Shown one piece after another: positions 21,764-33,983 of a stretch of DNA of 64,000 bases. Under the pieces are notes generated by a model, which saw nothing but the letters and a program-made list of their open reading frames with translations, searched no databases and was not told where the DNA came from. The stretch's first letter is position 1; each line of letters starts with the position of its first letter. The translations under genes and the position numbers were made by a program. The stretch is from Liopterus haemorrhoidalis (Eukaryota; Arthropoda; Insecta; Coleoptera; Dytiscidae), in contig OZ020617.1 of the NCBI GenBank assembly GCA_963971575.1, positions 42,318,606 through 42,382,605 on the forward strand, in the 5' to 3' direction.

Positions 21764-22773
21764 TAGAGATGGGTCGTTCATGAACGAACCGGCTCACTGA
21801 GCCGGCTCAGTACACTGACCGAAGTGACACGGTTCACCAAATTGAAATGAGCCGGCTCACGGCTCACTGTATAGTTTCAAATTTCAAGGATACGATTGGT
21901 CGGGCGATTGTGAACAGTGACCGGAGTGATCCGAATCTGGATCGATGTCATGTTGAACTTCGCGAGAACTTGGCTTGTAATGTATTATCATAAAGTGTAT
22001 TTTGTCATCAATTTGTAGGGCACTTTATTTGAAACTAATAGGGTTAGTCTGTATTTTCTTACAACCATACTATATAAAAATATTAAAAATATTGCCCAAA
22101 TCCCAGATGTCCGATTTATAAGGGCAATAAACATCGCCATAAACTTAACACATCTGGTTTAAAATACAGTAGCTACATAAAGTGAATTGCTTGTTTCAAA
22201 AATGTTAGATAAGAGTCGGGGCTAAGCGACGTTCTACCTACGACCGGACGACCGGCAACTGACTGACCTGTGTCTCGGGATCATGTTTAAAAGAACCGGC
22301 GCTAAGCAAGAGTCGGCTCTAAGCGACGTTCTACCTCTAAGCTCTAAGCGACGTTCTACCGAACGACCGACCGACCTGTGTCTCGGGATCATGTTTACAA
22401 GAACCGGCTCTGAGCAAGAGTCGGTTCTAAGCGACATTCTACCTACGACCGAATGACCGACCGACCTGCGTCTCGGGATCATGTTTACAGTTCATATATT
22501 GCAAGAATCGGCTCTAAGCAAGAGCCGGGTGTAAACGACGTTCTACCTACGACCGAACAACCGACCGACCTGTGTCTCGGGATCATATTTACAGTTTATA
22601 TATTGCAAGAACCGGCTCTAAGCGACTTTCTACCTACGAACTAACGACCGTCCTGTGTTTCGGAGACATGTTTACTTAACCGGATCACTGAGCCGGATCA
22701 ATGAACCGGCTCAACAAACTGAACGACCTCCACTGATCCGGTTCCGCAAACTGAGCCGAAATTCCCATCTCTA
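21764..22773. mobile_element. hAT-type element inserted in E1
   Basis: 1010 bp with TIRs TAGAGATGGG / CCCATCTCTA and an exact 8-bp target duplication, ATTGTGAT (21756-21763, 22774-22781). E3 carries the same site unduplicated (GGTATTGTGATCATACC at about 24404), an internal empty-site control. Subterminal DNA is rich in GAGCCGGCTCA-type repeats. No transposase ORF. Confidence 0.95.
22215..22645 (+). repeat. Tandem repeat inside the hAT element
   Basis: Repeated units of roughly 80-110 bp with CTAAGCGACGTTCTACCTAC, GACCGACCGACCTGTG and TCTCGGGATCATGTTTACA, four to five degenerate copies. ORFs across it reflect the repeat. Confidence 0.75.
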
Positions 22774-22865
22774 ATTGTGATCATACCAATTTTGACGTTT
22801 CAAGATTTCGATGGATCTCCAAGAATTGAGGTCCCTACATAACTTTTTGACTATTTTTAGCATGA

Positions 22866-23060
<195 letters not shown>

Positions 23061-23855
23061 GTACACGTGCAGAGCAAATTCGGGTGAAAGGATTTTTATG
23101 AAACTTCATATTTAAGCTTCTGCCATCAATGGCACGAGTTTATCAACTTTTGGTAAAAATCGGTTGACTGAAAATGGGAGTTTACTCGTGTCGATTTTAA
23201 GATTTTTGCGAATATTTCACAACAGAAAAATATTTCGAAAAAATTTATTTAACAAAAGTTGCTATAAATACAATAACTAATAACTTTTATTTGAGACTTT
23301 TTTGATAAAACGAAAAATTACGAAAAAAAATTGTAAATGTTTTTATCTATTTATTCCTACTTATATGTAACGTTTCCATGGTTATGATAACTAATATCTC
23401 CGTTAGAAAATATTAGGCCAAGTTATTTCTACTGTGCTACTAGAATCAAAAGATACTCGACTGAAATATTCGTAAACAAGTAGTTTGTGGTGGCCACAGC
23501 TGATTTTTTATTTTACAGTGTACTTAACAATGACTTGCATTACAAAATTAACAAAAATATCTAGAAATACCTTTGCAATCATTCCAGTTTTGATCTCCAT
23601 GCAGTCCAAACACCAAAGTCCACACTATGCCACATTTTTACCACTTACACCTTGCACTTTTACCACTTAATAATAACTAAACACGCCAGAAAAAATGCAG
23701 TGCCTCTTGTAAAAATCACGTATCTACAAATCAAGATGGCTATCACTGATAAAGCTCATTAGGGAATATACTCATTAAAAATTAATAAATAAGATAAGTA
23801 ACAGAATTGTTTAAAAATATTATTAATGGGAATAAACACATTTATTCCCATTTAT

Positions 23856-24160
23856 TTTGGGATTTTTGCGAATATTTCACAACAGAAAAATATTTCAAAC
23901 AAAATTATTGAACAAAAATTGCTATAAAAGCAATAACTAACAACTTTGATTTGAGACATTTGTTGATAAAACGAAAAAAATTTGTAAAATTTTTCGAAAT
24001 TTTTTCATACTTATATTTAACTTTTCCATGGTCATGATAAATAATATCTCTGTTAGAAAATATTAGGCCAAGTTATTTCTACTCTTCTGCTAAAATGTAT
24101 TTTATACAAGTACTTTATGACGGCGGTCGGTCCTGTGGTGGCCACAGCTGATTTTTTTAA
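23856..24160 (+). mobile_element. Family E element, copy E2 (5' truncated)
   Basis: Matches E1 from GGGATTTTTGCGAATATTTC to GGTGGCCACAGCTGA. It lacks the leader and microsatellite. Confidence 0.8.
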
Positions 24161-24376
24161 AATTATTTAAAAAAATAAATTCTTTGTTTTTTAAATTATT
24201 AACGTCACTGAAGAGAATTCAGTGACAAAAAGGTATCATGAGGGGTGGGGGTTAAAAAAGAGACGGGTGAAACTGATGACAAAACAAGGAGATGCATCAA
24301 ATGAATAAAACAATCGACGTCAGCCGTGCTATCCCTTAAACTCCACCCGCCAATTTGTCTTTGCATTTCGTTTTTT

Positions 24377-25178
24377 ACCGACCGCCAACATATATAAGGG
24401 AGGTATTGTGATCATACCGATTTTGACATTTCGATGGATCTCCACGAATAGAGGTCCCTACACAACGTTTTGACTATTTTTAGCATGATGTCTGTCGGTC
24501 TGTCTGTCCGTCCGTCTGTCTGTCCGTCCGTCTGTCTGCCCGTCTGTCTGTGCCTGTCCGTCTGTGTACACGTGCAGTGCAAATTCGGCTGAAAGGATTT
24601 TTATGAAACTTCATATTTAAGCTTTTACCATCAATGAAACAAGTTGATCAACTTTTGGTAAAAATCGGTTGACTAAAAATGGGAGTTTACTCGTGTCGAT
24701 TTTAAGATTTTTGTGAATATTTCACAACACAAGATATATTTCGAAAAAATTTATTGAACAAAAGTTGCTATAAAAGCAATAACTAATAACTTTTATTTGA
24801 GACGTTTTTTGATAAAACGAAAAATTTTAAATAATTTCTGTAAAATTTATCGAAATTTTTGTCTCAATGTTTTCATATTTATATGTAACGTTTCCATGGT
24901 CATGATAAATAATATCTCTGTTAGAAAATATTAGGCCAAGTTATTTCTACTCTGCTGCTAGAATGTAAGTTATATAAGTACTTTATGATGGCGGTCGGTT
25001 CTGTGGTGGCCACAGCTGATTTTTTCATACTTATATGTAACGTATCCATGGTCATGATAAATAATACCTCTGTTAGAAAATATTAGGCCAAGTTATTTCT
25101 ACTCTGCTGCTAGCATGTATTTTATATAAGTACTTTATGATGGCGGTCGGTCCTATGGTGGCCACAGCTGATTTTTTT
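24377..25178 (+). mobile_element. Family E element, copy E3
   Basis: Starts ACCGACCGCCAACATATATA, has a short mixed TCTG/TCCG tract (24490-24560), and contains the uninterrupted ATTGTGAT site. Its last module of about 151 bp is present twice in tandem (24870-25020, 25021-25178), each ending GGTGGCCACAGCTGA. Confidence 0.85.
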
Positions 25179-25227
25179 AATCTTTATTTCGTATTGTTTT
25201 TATACAGATTTTATAACATTATATATA

Positions 25228-25395
25228 GGCTATTCCAAACGTTTAAGCGGAACTAAATGAATTTTTTTTTAAATGTCACGAGCTCATTTTTTACTGATTT
25301 TACTTTTGCTAAACAAAATTATAAAAAACCTCATTTAACCAATAAAAATTATTAGTTTCCAAAATCTAGTTCCGCTTAAACCAAAAAACCAATGA
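25228..25395. repeat. Small inverted-repeat element
   Basis: GTTTAAGCGGAACTA at 25241 and its inverse at 25367. The same GCGGAACTA motif with an adjoining TATTCCAAACG occurs inside the hAT element at 46549-47736. No target duplication identified. Confidence 0.4.
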
Positions 25396-26628
25396 AAGCT
25401 TTACATAAAATATACTTTATAAAAACAAAATAATGTAAACAGTTGTAAATAATGCAATGTTTAGAAATTTTTAACCTCAACTGTCATCTGTGTACCACCA
25501 ATGCGCATGCCTATTGCGCTTCTGTTACTAACTTCATTCCTTTCTCATTCTTTTTATTAAGCGTATGGATACAAGTATATAGATACATTAACAAAAATAA
25601 ATTAAATAAACAAAAATAAAAGAAACATACGAGCAGAAGCGGATTTAATGGCGAGCGCCTGGGGCCCTGACCTCTAAATGGCCCCTAAAGGGCCTAAAAA
25701 ACTAATTTTACACCTTTTTCTAATTGCGGGGCCCAGTAAAAATACAAAATAATTCCTTTCTCAGTAACTGTTACTAAGAATTAACTTTCATAGCGACGTC
25801 ACTAGAGTTGGATACTACAGAATACGAAAAATGTTACTGCAAAAGTCACTATAAAAGTTATCTTGTAGTAACAGTACTGCACAGTAACTACTATGGTAAC
25901 TTTTTACGGAATTGATCTGTATATCTAATCTTTAAGTACGCTATTACTCACAGATGCTGTGCGCTAAAAATTTTAATAAACTAACTCTTTAAGTTGGAAA
26001 TTCTAATATTATTACTTCCAAGCTTCATCATCAAATAACATTAATTCTAATAATTCATCTAAAACCTAATAACTTTCTTATAAACCACCAACAAATTTCG
26101 ATTGCACTTCAGACATTCACCCTCTGACATCCTGCGGTTATCTAGTAATTTCTTACAGCTATACCACACCGTTGACTTTGGGAGGTGAAAATGAATGAAA
26201 TTATCCTGAGGCCTACAGGGTAGGGTACCTGCAGTGTACGCCACAGGATCTTGCTATTAAATTGCTATATACGAAGTTCGATCTCACCCTCACAGCGGTT
26301 ATGGCTTTGATGCTTAACCACATGCCGTCCAATAACCCTGGACGCCTGTTAATTAATTTTCCATTTCAATATATTTCACAAATGTGCAATATATTTCGAA
26401 AACTTTAGAAGTGGAGCCAAATTGTTAACTGTATTTGTAATAACACAATATATTGGTATAATACGATAAATAATATGTACCGTAAACAAATCAGTTATAA
26501 TCAAATACCTTGACGCTTATTTTTGTATGAGCTTATAAATAATGGTATGAAACAAAATTATGCGAAAATAAAGAAATCATAACAATGAAAATATGCTCAA
26601 CTAAAAGTCAATTATCATTCATGAAAGA
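25396..26628. other. No recognisable gene
   Basis: A G+C-richer patch at 25636-25730 (AGAAGCGGATTTAATGGC) may be a hAT end without partner. Otherwise no recognisable content. Confidence 0.4.
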
Positions 26629-26640
26629 AATAAGTTGTAT

Positions 26641-27571
26641 ATATATATATATATATATTCTTTATTTCTCCCTAGGCCTTGCGGCGTTCAGGGTATTAGC
26701 CATTACAAATAGAAACAAAATAAATAAAATAACCAAATCAATCCAAATTACATAACGTACAATACAATACAATTAACTTTACAATATATTACATTTTCTC
26801 ATTTCTTTCTTCTTGCTCCAGTGTCCCTCTCTTTCTTCCTATTCTCATTCTGGTTTCCCTCTCCAATCTCCTTCCTTCTTGCTTCCAGTTCTCTCGCCCA
26901 TCTTTAATTTATTTTATTCCATTCTCTTCCCTTCCAGCCGTTTCTTCACCCCTCCTCCTATCTCCCTTCCTTCCTCCCCATTTCCAGGTGACCTCAACCC
27001 ACTTCCTTCTTTCAATTTCTCGCCATCTGCCTCCCACCGGGACTCTTCCTTCCTTCCTTTACCCCTTCCTGTTATCCTTCCCCGATCTCAATCCTTCTTG
27101 CCTCTAATGCCTTCGCCCACCTCTCCCCCCTTCCATCTTCGTGCAATAGGTCTAATGTGCTCCCCGACCATACTGTCATCTCTCTACACCTCTTCGCGAG
27201 GTGCTCTATATCTTCTTCCTTCTCCCCGCACATCCTGCACATCTTATCCTCCTGTTTCCTCCAGTATCTATTTCCTCTCTCTTCATTCCCGCACCTTAGC
27301 CTCGCAATCCTCCTAACTCTCCCTCCTGACCTTCGTATTTCTCCCTTCAAGTAGTTTGGAACCGCTATAGTTCTGACCTCCTTATATCTCCCTGCGCTCC
27401 TTGATTTGTCTATTCTGACTGTCCTTTCTTGCTCCCCCACTTCCTTATCCCTCCTCTACAACTCCTCAATCACGCTTATCCCGTCTTTTCTTATCCTTTC
27501 CACATCTGCCGCATCCACTCCGCATCTCCAGTAATACTCCTTTCTCATCTCCCCCCATGCGTAATGTACGT
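26641..27571 (-). pseudogene. 5'-truncated LINE with 12-bp target duplication
   Basis: AATAAGTTGTAT flanks both sides (26629-26640, 27572-27583). On the minus strand the ORF tail runs WGEMRKEYYWRCGVDAADVE, a stop, RRIARLRCGNEERGNRYWRK and CRMCGEKEEDIEHLAKRC, a CCHC zinc-knuckle-like end as in R1/Jockey-group LINEs. RWAKALEARRIEIGEG recurs further on as RWARELEARRKEIGEG, a tandem duplication. It ends with AATAAAGA and a (TA)n tail, as expected for target-primed insertion. A long plus-strand ORF here is the shadow of this ORF. Confidence 0.88.
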
Positions 27572-27624
27572 AATAAGTTGTATAAATATAATTCAAGATG
27601 CAAGGGACAAAGTGAAAAAAAATA

Positions 27625-27680
27625 TGTGAAGTGTGAATTTTCAAACATTTCAGAATTTTGTAGGTATTTAATAAGTGTAA
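27625..27680 (+). mobile_element. Family A 5'-end fragment (A6)
   Basis: TGTGAAGTGTGAATTTTCAA and TTTTGTAGGTATTTAATAAG match the first 60 bases of family A; the rest is missing. Confidence 0.75.
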
Positions 27681-27836
27681 GAATAATATTTGTTCTATAA
27701 TCAAATCAAAATCAATCATATCAACTAGATCTGGTGACTTTGGTGATTTTTGTGTTGTTAATCTTTTTTGGAACCATGTGAACTTATACCTGGCTCTTTA
27801 ATTTTTGGTTTCAATTTATTATGTATTACTCTAAAG

Positions 27837-27895
27837 CAGGGGTCGGAAACCGGCAGTTCTAGACGCAGTTCCACATGAGGCTCTTAACTGAAAAT
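27837..27895 (+). mobile_element. hAT-type 5' end, orphan
   Basis: CAGGGGTCGGAAACCGGCAG after CTCTAAAG resembles a hAT terminus. No matching far end nearby. Confidence 0.45.
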
Positions 27896-27959
27896 ATTAC
27901 ATCGATAGATTTAGTTGTAAGCTCTCGTTGAAACATATTGAATAACAGGAAAATAATAA

Positions 27960-28330
27960 AAACTCGGTAGTTTCAAAGATAAAACAAGTTTATTTGATAC
28001 GTATTTCGGCTTATGAGGTCATCTTCAGAAATATAAAAGGTTTAAGAAATACATTCATATAAATAGAAAAATTAGAAACTATGAGAGAGGAGAGGGTATT
28101 GAAACAATTGTGGCTATAATTAGGAAAACCCTACCTACAGGGTAAAATTATATGAGAGAGAGGATAAAAAGGGATTAAGAAGAGGCGACCATCTAAACTC
28201 AACTTGTTCGTTCATGAGTTTTCTAGACATAGAAATCGCTTTCTTAATTTCAAATACCTCTAATAAATCCAATTTTAATCATTTCGGCTGTACATGTAAA
28301 ATTTCAATGTTATCAAATCTAATGTTATCT
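27960..28330 (-). pseudogene. Penelope-like element C-terminus and terminal region
   Basis: The minus strand encodes DNIEILHVQPK, a stop, LKLDLLEVFEIKKAIS and KLMNEQVEFRWSPLL, matching the C-terminal end of Penelope-like ORFs (KLxLLExxEI...LNEQ..F..SPL). About 170 bp downstream on the same strand comes a degenerate hammerhead-like motif followed by TACGTATCAAATAAA. The order, ORF end then ribozyme-bearing terminal region, fits PLEs. Confidence 0.65.
27995..28036 (-). ncRNA. Degenerate hammerhead ribozyme-like motif
   Basis: The minus strand has CTGAAGA (28022-28028) and GAAA (28004-28007), the CUGANGA and GAAA core strands. The intervening stem GACCT/AAGCC has two mismatches, so activity is unlikely. 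Confidence 0.4.
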
Positions 28331-29520
28331 AATAACATTATTGTTATATAATTAACATAGCTTAGGCTTAATTTTATTTCGACAGGGGGTACTGACTAAT
28401 TTTTATTGATAAAAATCATGCATTTTTTCCTCGAATCCGTGTCGAATAAAAGTCACCATTGATCGGCACGGACAGGTTTTATCAGACGATAATTCAAAAA
28501 TATTCTTAATACAAGACGGCCGGTTCAGAATATTATATTTACGGCGAGAATCAAAGTGTTAAATGGTAATAATGGTTCAGGATAGCTTTTTGGACGTGCG
28601 AGATAATATTTTGAGGTATCAGAAAACATTTTTCAAAGAATCTGGGCCATTATTTGAGCAGTTTGAAGCAAACATATGCTTACAAGGTTTCAAAAGGAGA
28701 CAGCTGTCAAATTTTTTGCATTTTAAACAGGGACGAGATTTCACATTTTGAACGTGTTTCTTGACAGAAGAAAACTAATTAAGTATTTAAGGCGAATTAA
28801 CGATAAAACTTAAGACATTTGCAGGGGGAATTTCCATAAAATAGTGTTAAAAAAAGATGAGCGACGAGTTTTATAATCGACAAGTGCGACAAAATGCCTT
28901 ATTATATTAAAACGAGTCGCGAAGCGACGAGTTTTAACAACGCAGGTGAGAGCCCTAGTATCTATCTATTGCAATAAAAAACTTGGTTTTTAACAAAGCG
29001 AGATAAACAACACTTTACAGTTTTTGAAAATAAAATATTACCCTGAATTTTATTTGGTCTTTTAACAGAAAGAAATAAAAATTAGGTCATATTCAAAATT
29101 ATATAAAATATGATTGAATCTCGTTTGAGGTAATAACCGAGATGTGAAATTTGAAATGTTCAATACTGAAAATCCGAAGAAAGCTTCGTAGAATGTGGAA
29201 GTTCTCCTGGTTTATTGGGCGCGAGAATTCATTTGCAGTCGCAGAGAACGAATACGTGTATTGATTACGTTCGCGTTTTTTTAAAACCACACCGGGCCCA
29301 GAATTTAAAGTGAACTGTGCCAGTCGTTCACGCTGTTGACATAGTGGAAACTCGCTAATGACTCTTGTGCTCCTCTGACTTTTTTCACAAACTGGGGGAA
29401 TGCACTGATCATCACCAAACAGCTAGATGCAGTTATTTAAAAATACTGTTTTTTAACACACAAAAAATGAAATAGAGGTAAACTAAAAGATCCAAAACTA
29501 AGGAGTATTGGGCCGGTTGG
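28331..29520. other. No recognisable gene
   Basis: Contains a small palindrome around ACGAGTCGCGAAGCGACGAG at about 28911 and a 62-codon ORF at 28563-28751 without known motifs. Confidence 0.4.
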
Positions 29521-29522
29521 TT

Positions 29523-29590
29523 AGTTAGTTACAATTTTTGGCGCACAGAAACGAAGGCTATTTGCCTAACGCAGCCCATCTCGTATTGGG
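29523..29590 (-). repeat. LINE 3'-end fragment
   Basis: AAGGCTATTTGCCTAACGCA and GCCCATCT match 55205-55262, where the same sequence ends a minus-strand Jockey-like LINE. Confidence 0.55.
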
Positions 29591-29984
29591 CTGGTAATAG
29601 TCAAAAGTCATAACCCGAGAAAGAAGTCATTGGTTGAAATTTAAGGAAAATAATTAAAAATTATCTCTCTTTATTCGTAAAATTACCAGAACAAATTACC
29701 AGGAGGTTCGGTTGAACGGCATTTAGAAAGTTGGGATTCATACTTAAAAGCCGAGAAGTGTCAATCAGTTTAAAAGCAAAGATATATGCATACTTCCATT
29801 CTACGGTCTGGAAATTATGAGTTTAACGGTTAATAATGCCAATTAATTAAAGACCACTCAAAAAGCCATGCATCGTGACATGCACGGTGTAAGCTCAAGG
29901 GATAAATTCGGAAAAGGAGTATCCGCAAAAAAACTGTATCTGCAATATTGGAGAATTGAATCCCACAAGTAAGGAACCTTACTT

Positions 29985-31240
29985 AGCGAGTATTTAAAAA
30001 AATGGCGACTAACTCCTAGTATTGCAAAAACTGAAACTTTCTGTTTCCATTTAAACAATAAATAGGCTCATACACTTATTGATGTATGACCCAACTAACT
30101 CTTGAGGGAGCAATATTGCCTTTCAACACAACACCAAAATATCTGGGAGTGACAGTTGACGGGAAAAACGTCCTTTCGACAAACATCTAAGCAACGTTGC
30201 CGTGAATCTTAGATCCAGACAAAATATTCTTCAAAAACTAGCTGGTTCATCGTGGGAATCACATCGAATAACAGTACTAAGCCTGGTGTACTTGACAGCA
30301 GAATATTATGCCGCAGTATAGATAAACAGCCCTCATGCAAAAAAAGTGGACATAGCACTGGATGAAATGATGCGAATAATAACTGACGCCATTAGTTCTA
30401 CACCTACCTACAGGCTACCAGTTGTAGCTCATATTCAGCCACCCTATATACGGCAACTGTCAGCCGTCTTGCGTGTATATGGAAAAATAAATGAAAATGC
30501 AGAACTTCATATACATGATGACCTGGACATAATAAATATGGGCAAAAAAATAATAATAATCTGGATCCCATTCCATGTGGGCATTGATGGTAACGAGAAA
30601 GCAGATAAAGCAGTGAAAGAATCAACAACAGAAGAGCTAGTGCAAGTGCAGATGCATCTCGTAGATACAAAATCGCAACTGAAAAAGAACATTATTGCAA
30701 AATGGAAGGAAGAATGGAGGACCATCCAAAACCACCACCTCAGAACCATCAAAGAAGAAGCCAAGTTGTGGGAATTTAGACAAAACAGAAAGGACTAAAC
30801 AATATTGACAATACTGCGACATGGACTAACCTTGCTGACCCATAAGTACATATTTGCAAAATCTGACCCCAGCACTTGTACTAACTGCCAAGTACGCCTA
30901 ACAGTGGATCACATCATAATCTCTTGCCCAAGGTATAATGCTGAGAGAATTAAAAATAATATACCGACAACACTAAAACAAGCACTGGCTCCAACCAAGA
31001 CTTCAGAAAATCAGACACTTCAATTCCCTAGAGACATCAACATCTCCCACCTATAATATCTGTTCACCTATCTCTTTACTTACTCAATGTTTAAATACTC
31101 CCATTTTTTTAATACTTACTACCTATAATTGTAACTTATATACATGTATATAATATTATTATTCTAAAAATGTAATTGTACTCAAGTGCTAATAGCCCCG
31201 TAGTTGCAGCACTTAAATTAATTTAAATAAAACAAGACTT
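29985..31240 (+). pseudogene. Jockey-type LINE, 5' truncated, RNase H partly deleted
   Basis: Frames read LKKWRLTPSIAKTETFCFHL, PKYLGVTVDGK, NLRSRQNILQKLAGSSWESH, SLVYLTAEYYAAV, TPTYRLPVVAHIQPPYIRQL, then abruptly IIIIWIPFHVGIDGNEKADK (the RNase H end). The core of RNase H between LDII and NMGKK is missing. A further segment (LRHGLTLLTHKYIFAKSDPS, CTNCQVRLTVDHIIISCPRY) closes the ORF, which stops at about 31053. A 3' UTR with GCACTTAAATTAATTTAAAT and AATAAAAC follows. There are several stops and frameshifts. Confidence 0.85.
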
Positions 31241-32513
31241 TTTTATATGGTTGAATAGCAAAATAAAAAACTCTATTAGAAATTATCATAATCTAATATA
31301 AGCTTCATATAAAAAATTAAAATTGATCTCAAAAAGAAAATGGTACGCAATAAAAAATAAAAAAAATGAGAACCTCTGTAAATTCACCATGAAATAGTGC
31401 ATGAAGAAAGTGCACACCAAAATATTTTAATTTTAGAAGTTATGAGCAAAAAATTAAAACCGGAAAATTTACATTTTTTTAAAAATAGTCCCTTAATGCG
31501 GCAATTTTGGTCTAATTTAACCGACCTCGTATCTTTTACCGTTCTCGAGATCCCCATACTTAAAAAGTTATTTGGGACACTCTGTTAATAAATTACAGCA
31601 AAATGAAGATAAGAACTTGCAAATCTTTTTTTTTTTGCGCGTCCTCTAGGTCGCGGGTTTCCTGGATGCGCCATTGGTTGGGAATACATTCTTTTCTAGC
31701 TTTCCTTTCTTTTTCCATAAAACAAAGATATTTTATTATTTTAACATTTTTGTTATAAGAATCCAAGAAATACCCATTTTTTAAGAGAAATTTTATTAGT
31801 TTTTTAATACAAAAACGTTCACCGTCTAGCAGATATTTTATTTAAAAAAATAAAATCTTCATTTATTCTGAAACTGAAATACTCCTTTTTATATTTCAGG
31901 CAAAACATGACATCTTTTTTATACTACTTCAAAATATTTCACTTTTATATACATTTGGTGGTGGAAATTACAATATGTTACACATTTTTTATTTCCCTAT
32001 TTCCAGCTGTTCTCTTGTGATTCTACATTGGTAGGAACAGTTGTGTGGGCGATATAACATTTCAATTCTTCATTTATGTGGAACTGCCCACATTTCTAAC
32101 TTGAGAACATATGAAAGCCTTTTATTTAAATGAAGTGTTTGTGTATTTTCTAGGAATTCTGTTAATTGCACACCCGAGGGTGCATGATATGTCAAATATT
32201 TTATGTATGTACATGTTGCCGAGTTTATAAATGTCATTGTTTTGAGTGGTATCTTAACATGTCCGAGCAAGATGCATTAGAATTTATGCAGACAATTTAG
32301 TTAATTAACAACAAGTTTACCAACAAAATAATTTAAATTATTATTAACTATATTATATTCTCTGTATCTCTCTTCTTGGCTCGTAAAAAACAAAGTGTAT
32401 ACGGCCTCGAATAACCTCGTTTAACGCATTGAAATTTTGAAAAGCACAGTGTACCCTAGGGGGAGCTTACGGTCTGAGAACTCCCCCCTAAGCAGTCAAG
32501 AAAATCGAAATAT
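31241..32513. other. No recognisable gene
   Basis: A+T-rich; short ORFs at 31397-31588 and 32070-32270 have no known motifs. Confidence 0.45.
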
Positions 32514-33457
32514 TGTCAATAGGGGATACGCATAAAATTTGTATTTCCTTAAAACTACATTATTTTGATATGTTAATGTTAGTTATGTCACCTAACAAAA
32601 CAAAAATCACATTTTAATTAATATTATAGCCAAATTTTGTAATTAAAATATTGTAAATTTGAAATAAGCCGACCACGCCGCGAAGGTTGCCGAGTAAAAA
32701 CGACTGAGTATGACGTCAAACGATAGGGGTTTCACGTCACAGATACAGCTACAACATAATCTTTACACGTGTGTATATTGTATTGTTCGAGAGTTTTGTA
32801 TTTGTTTTTAAACAATTTTTCACGCATTTATTATTAAAATGGCAGATAAAGATTTTGTTAGGGCTCAGAGTGATAATTTACCCAACATTGATGCATTTAT
32901 GCACACAATATAAGAATTTTTCTGAAATATCGGTTTTATTTCGCCTCATAGCTTTCAGCCACAAATTTCGCCTTTTCTGTTGTTTTTCGCCATCAGGTAA
33001 TGATAAAAATTGTTTTTTTTTTATTTCTAGTTGAACTAATTGTGCACATCGGTACTGAACAATATTTTCGATAATGTTTCGAAGTACTGGGGCCTGGATC
33101 TTCCATATTTTATATATTTTAATATAAAATTTAATTCGGTAAACATGTATAAATTGTTTTTATAGAATTAAACTTTATTTTAATTAAAATCACTCTAACT
33201 TCACATAACCTATAAAAGTTATACAAACAAATAAGTTCACAACAGACTATGTACGCTGGGTAAGCTAGTAGTGTCATGCGTCAGTTAGAAGGGATATGAC
33301 GTCACACGTCGTTTTCGCAAGCTACATACATTTATGATTTTTTTAAGCCTTCAAATTAAAAAAAAAAAAAAATTAAAAACTGTTTTTTATGTTTATATGC
33401 AACAAGAGGAATATAATAAAAAAAAAATAAAAAAATCATGCCTATCCCCTATTAACA
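32514..33457 (+). mobile_element. TIR element carrying a short coding start
   Basis: TIRs of about 20 bp, TGTCAATAGGGGATACGCAT and its inverse with 18 of 20 matches. Inside, TGACGTCA-type motifs occur at about 32714 and 33298. An ATG at 32839 opens MADKDFVRAQSDNLPNIDAF, M, and stops four codons later. This start resembles that of a family of insect repeat-borne proteins with later SWIM/YqaJ-type domains (from memory, not verified). No target duplication was clear. Confidence 0.5.
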
Positions 33458-33694
33458 GTACAAATGTAAAGATTTTAGTAGGTTCCAAGCCAGAAATGGC
33501 ATAGATAATGAATTATGTGAGGAAAAGGTTGTACAGGTTGCGGACATAAATGATATAACTAGATCTAGCTGACCCCGGTGGAGAAATGGCAAGAGGAGTC
33601 GTCCAGGAATCAGGACAAAGGGCAGTGGACAAAAAGGCTCATCCCAAACATACCGGAGTGGCTGGCCTGCAAGTTCAGGAACATAGACTACTAT

Positions 33695-33983
33695 AATAGT
33701 TAAGTTTATGTGAGTCGGACAGGTGTAGAAATAAATAAAAAAGTTTATTTAACTAAGCTTACGTTTCGATTTTAATCAAATCTTCCTCAGAGCTAAAAAG
33801 ATTTAGAATCAGTTAGAAATTACATAATTAATATTGTTTATATGAATACATTATCAAATTACAGCTGAATGGTGTCGGTACTAAGTTTACATGAATAATT
33901 ATTAGTTATAGATAGATTACAGATGATAATACCGTTAAATATAAAAAAGTCAAATAAAATATATATATATATATATATGAGAC
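33695..33983 (-). mobile_element. Penelope-like fragment nested in the R1-type LINE
   Basis: 289 bp flanked by an 11-bp duplication, TAGACTACTAT (33684-33694, 33984-33994), with an (AT)n stretch at the right. TCGGACAGGTG...ACGTTTCGATTT matches the region at 58447-58530. The minus strand contains a hammerhead-like core. Confidence 0.75.
33754..33795 (-). ncRNA. Hammerhead ribozyme-like motif
   Basis: Minus strand: AGCT, CTGAGGA core (33784-33790), stem GATTT/AAATC, GAAA (33764-33767), C-GTA, then AGCTTA, which pairs with the first AGCT. It has the CUGANGA core, a five-pair stem II and a short stem I; stem III is almost absent. Confidence 0.5.

Noticed and set aside
26813..27316. 167-aa proline/serine-rich plus-strand ORF
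   Set aside because: Antisense shadow of the purine-rich LINE ORF end on the minus strand.
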